A stretch of 7,727 bases of DNA from Sulfurimonas sp. (GTDB lineage Bacteria; Campylobacterota; Campylobacteria; Campylobacterales; Sulfurimonadaceae): the NCBI GenBank assembly GCA_030673275.1, contig DAOVJL010000049.1, forward strand, positions 1 through 7,727, given 5' to 3'. A program made the translations under genes and the position numbers. The notes below the pieces were generated by a model. That model was not told where the DNA came from and ran no database searches. It saw only the letters and a list, made by a program, of their open reading frames with translations. Shown in pieces: positions 5,951 through 7,727 of the stretch (position 1 is the stretch's first letter; each line of letters starts with the position of its first letter).

Positions 5951-5956
5951 AACTAT

Positions 5957-7727
5957 TTGAACTTAATTATCGTCGAATCACCAGCTAAAGCTAAGACTAT
6001 CAAAAACTTCTTAGGCAAAGAATATGAAGTTATTGCTTCTAAAGGACATATACGTGATTTACCTAAATCTCGTTTTGGAATCACTGTAGATGAAGAGAGC
6101 AATCATCTCGTACCCGCTTACAGCGTTGCAAAAGAAAATTCTGCCATCGTTAAAGAGATTAAAGCTTTAGCTAAGAAGAGTGATACTATATATATCGCGA
6201 CCGATGAGGATCGTGAAGGTGAAGCTATTGGATGGCATATTGCACATGCTATCAAAAAAAACCCTGAGGAACTTCCCCGTATTGTTTTTCATGAGATCAC
6301 AAAAACTGCAATCAATCATGCACTTGAGAATGCTCGTAAAATAGATATGGATATGGTAAACGCTCAACAAGCTCGTCGTATGCTTGACCGCGTTGTTGGT
6401 TATAAGCTCTCTCCACTTTTGAGTTCAAAAATTCAAAAAGGACTTTCAGGCGGTCGTGTTCAATCTTCTACTCTAAAACTTGTGGTTGACCGTGAGAGAG
6501 AGATAAAAGCATTTGTACCAGTTGAGTACTGGACAATAGATACACTATTTAAAAAAGATATTGAGGCAACTTTAATATCTCACATGGGTGACAAACTTTC
6601 AAAAATGTCTATTGAAAATAAAAATGATGCAGAGGCTATAACTGCGAGTGTAAAAGCAGACAGCTTTATAATCTCAAAAATAGAGACTAAAAAAAGAAGT
6701 TCTAAGACTCCACCACCATTTATGACTTCAACTCTACAGCAAACTGCTTCGAGCAAACTAGGATTCACTCCTAAAAAGACTATGATGGTAGCACAAGCTC
6801 TTTATGAAGGTGTAAAGACTCCGAGTGGGACTTCTGGGGTTATTACATATATGAGAACTGACTCACTAAACTTAGCGCACGAGGCTGTAACTGCTGTTCG
6901 CGGTGTAATAGAGAGCAGATTTGGCACTGAATATCTGCCAAAAGAGCCTAAAATCTATACTAAAAAATCTAAAGGCGCACAAGAGGCTCACGAAGCTATC
7001 CGCCCGACGATGTTACAGTTTACTCCTGAAGTAGCGCAATCATTTTTAAAAGCCGATGAGATTAAACTTTACCGTCTAATCTATGAAAGATTTATGTCTT
7101 GTCAAATGGAAGATGCTGTTTTTGAACAACAAAGCATTATCTTTAGCGGAGCTGAAAATGAATACAGAGCAAGTGGCAGAAAACTTATTTTTGACGGTTT
7201 CTATGCACTTACTGGAGCTGAAGACAAAGACAAACTTCTACCTAGCTTGAACGAGGGTGACAAAGCAAATATTCAGAGTATAAAACCTGAGCAGCACTTT
7301 ACTGAACCACCTGCTAGATATTCTGAAGCGGCACTTATTAAAAAACTAGAATCTGAAGGAGTCGGTCGTCCATCTACTTATGCTCCGACTATTGCGACTT
7401 TGAGTGGTCGTACTTATGTAACTATTGAGAAAAAGCAGATTATCCCGACAGAGATGGCATTTACAGTTACAGAGATGCTAGAGAAAAACTTTGCAAATAT
7501 AGTTGATATCTCTTTTACAGCGAACATGGAAGAGGAACTTGATGAAGTCTCTGAGGGTAATGTAGACTGGCAAAAACTTTTAAGTGATTTTTACTTCCCG
7601 TTTATGGATCAGATAGCTGAAGGAAAAGAGAAGATTGTTTCACTTAAACTTGCAAAACCACTTGGTCGTCCTTGTCCTAAATGTGGAGAAGAGCTTCTTC
7701 TTCGTTCAGGTAGATTTGGAAACTTTG
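5957..7727 (+). CDS. topA: DNA topoisomerase I (type IA), 3'-truncated by the window edge
   Basis: TopA relaxes negative supercoils by transient single-strand cleavage. The frame opens at TTG and reads (M)NLIIVESPAKAKTIKNFLG, the family N-terminus. Toprim residues are E7 and the DxDxE triad D83, D85, E87 in ATDEDREGEAIGWH. QQARRMLDRVVGYKLSPLL and GLSGGRVQS are standard type IA motifs. The catalytic tyrosine is Y298 in ITYMRTDSL, and EAHEAIRPT and EGVGRPSTYAPTI follow as expected. After about 570 residues the first zinc ribbon begins (CPKCG, cysteines 573 and 576). The gene leaves the window at residue 590, so the number of zinc ribbons cannot be judged. No frameshift is visible. It is divergent from flagellin with 212 bp between start codons. 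A flagellin gene (flaB) is also juxtaposed with topA in Helicobacter pylori, which supports a Campylobacterota origin. Confidence 0.97.
   Translation, partial: MNLIIVESPAKAKTIKNFLGKEYEVIASKGHIRDLPKSRFGITVDEESNHLVPAYSVAKENSAIVKEIKALAKKSDTIYIATDEDREGEAIGWHIAHAIKKNPEELPRIVFHEITKTAINHALENARKIDMDMVNAQQARRMLDRVVGYKLSPLLSSKIQKGLSGGRVQSSTLKLVVDREREIKAFVPVEYWTIDTLFKKDIEATLISHMGDKLSKMSIENKNDAEAITASVKADSFIISKIETKKRSSKTPPPFMTSTLQQTASSKLGFTPKKTMMVAQALYEGVKTPSGTSGVITYMRTDSLNLAHEAVTAVRGVIESRFGTEYLPKEPKIYTKKSKGAQEAHEAIRPTMLQFTPEVAQSFLKADEIKLYRLIYERFMSCQMEDAVFEQQSIIFSGAENEYRASGRKLIFDGFYALTGAEDKDKLLPSLNEGDKANIQSIKPEQHFTEPPARYSEAALIKKLESEGVGRPSTYAPTIATLSGRTYVTIEKKQIIPTEMAFTVTEMLEKNFANIVDISFTANMEEELDEVSEGNVDWQKLLSDFYFPFMDQIAEGKEKIVSLKLAKPLGRPCPKCGEELLLRSGRFGNF

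Noticed and set aside
5745..5956. Small RNA gene or riboswitch in the flagellin-topA intergenic region
   Set aside because: The structured part is fully explained as the flagellin mRNA leader, and the rest is low-complexity AT-rich DNA without a conserved riboswitch pattern.
6167..6768. Two minus-strand open frames (6167-6370 and 6580-6768) inside topA
   Set aside because: Both are antisense to continuous, motif-bearing TopA sequence and show no independent coding signal.

Overview
The window reads as a chromosomal segment of a flagellated, low-GC member of the Campylobacterota (epsilonproteobacteria). A Sulfurimonas-like or related free-living genus is the best guess. The evidence is the H. 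pylori FlaB/Campylobacter-type flagellin termini, the AT-rich codon use, sigma-28 and sigma-54 type flagellar promoters, and a flagellin gene beside topA as described in Helicobacter pylori. The genus is inferred, not proven.

Layout. Positions 3-3586 (+ strand) are the end of a surface-sugar/flagellin-glycosylation gene run: the C-terminus of a GNAT acetyltransferase (possibly PseH), an SpsF-type cytidylyltransferase, a methyltransferase resembling the pseudaminic-acid-associated methylase family, and a 670-residue Maf-type (DUF115) flagellin glycosyltransferase. The first three are tightly packed (11-nt overlap, then a 13-nt gap). maf is preceded by a 54-nt gap that contains a good sigma-54 promoter match. 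Positions 3678-5744 (- strand) encode a large 688-residue flagellin convergent to maf, ending in a strong intrinsic terminator with a UUCG loop. The 212-bp region 5745-5956 holds the flagellin sigma-28 promoter and a structured leader with a near-ideal CsrA-binding hairpin, back to back with the start region of topA. topA (+ strand) begins at a TTG codon at 5957 and runs off the window after 590 residues, within its first C-terminal zinc ribbon.

How it fits together. The sugar genes would make and activate a nonulosonic acid (pseudaminic- or legionaminic-type) or related sugar, the methylase would decorate it, and Maf would transfer it to Ser/Thr residues of flagellin. The probable acceptor is encoded next door. 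Flagellin output appears to be set by FliA (sigma-28) at transcription and probably by CsrA/FliW at translation, while maf may be under RpoN (sigma-54).

No CRISPR, mobile element, tRNA/rRNA or defence system was seen. There is no clearly unprecedented system. The most valuable signals are regulatory: the flagellin leader and the sigma-54 site at maf.
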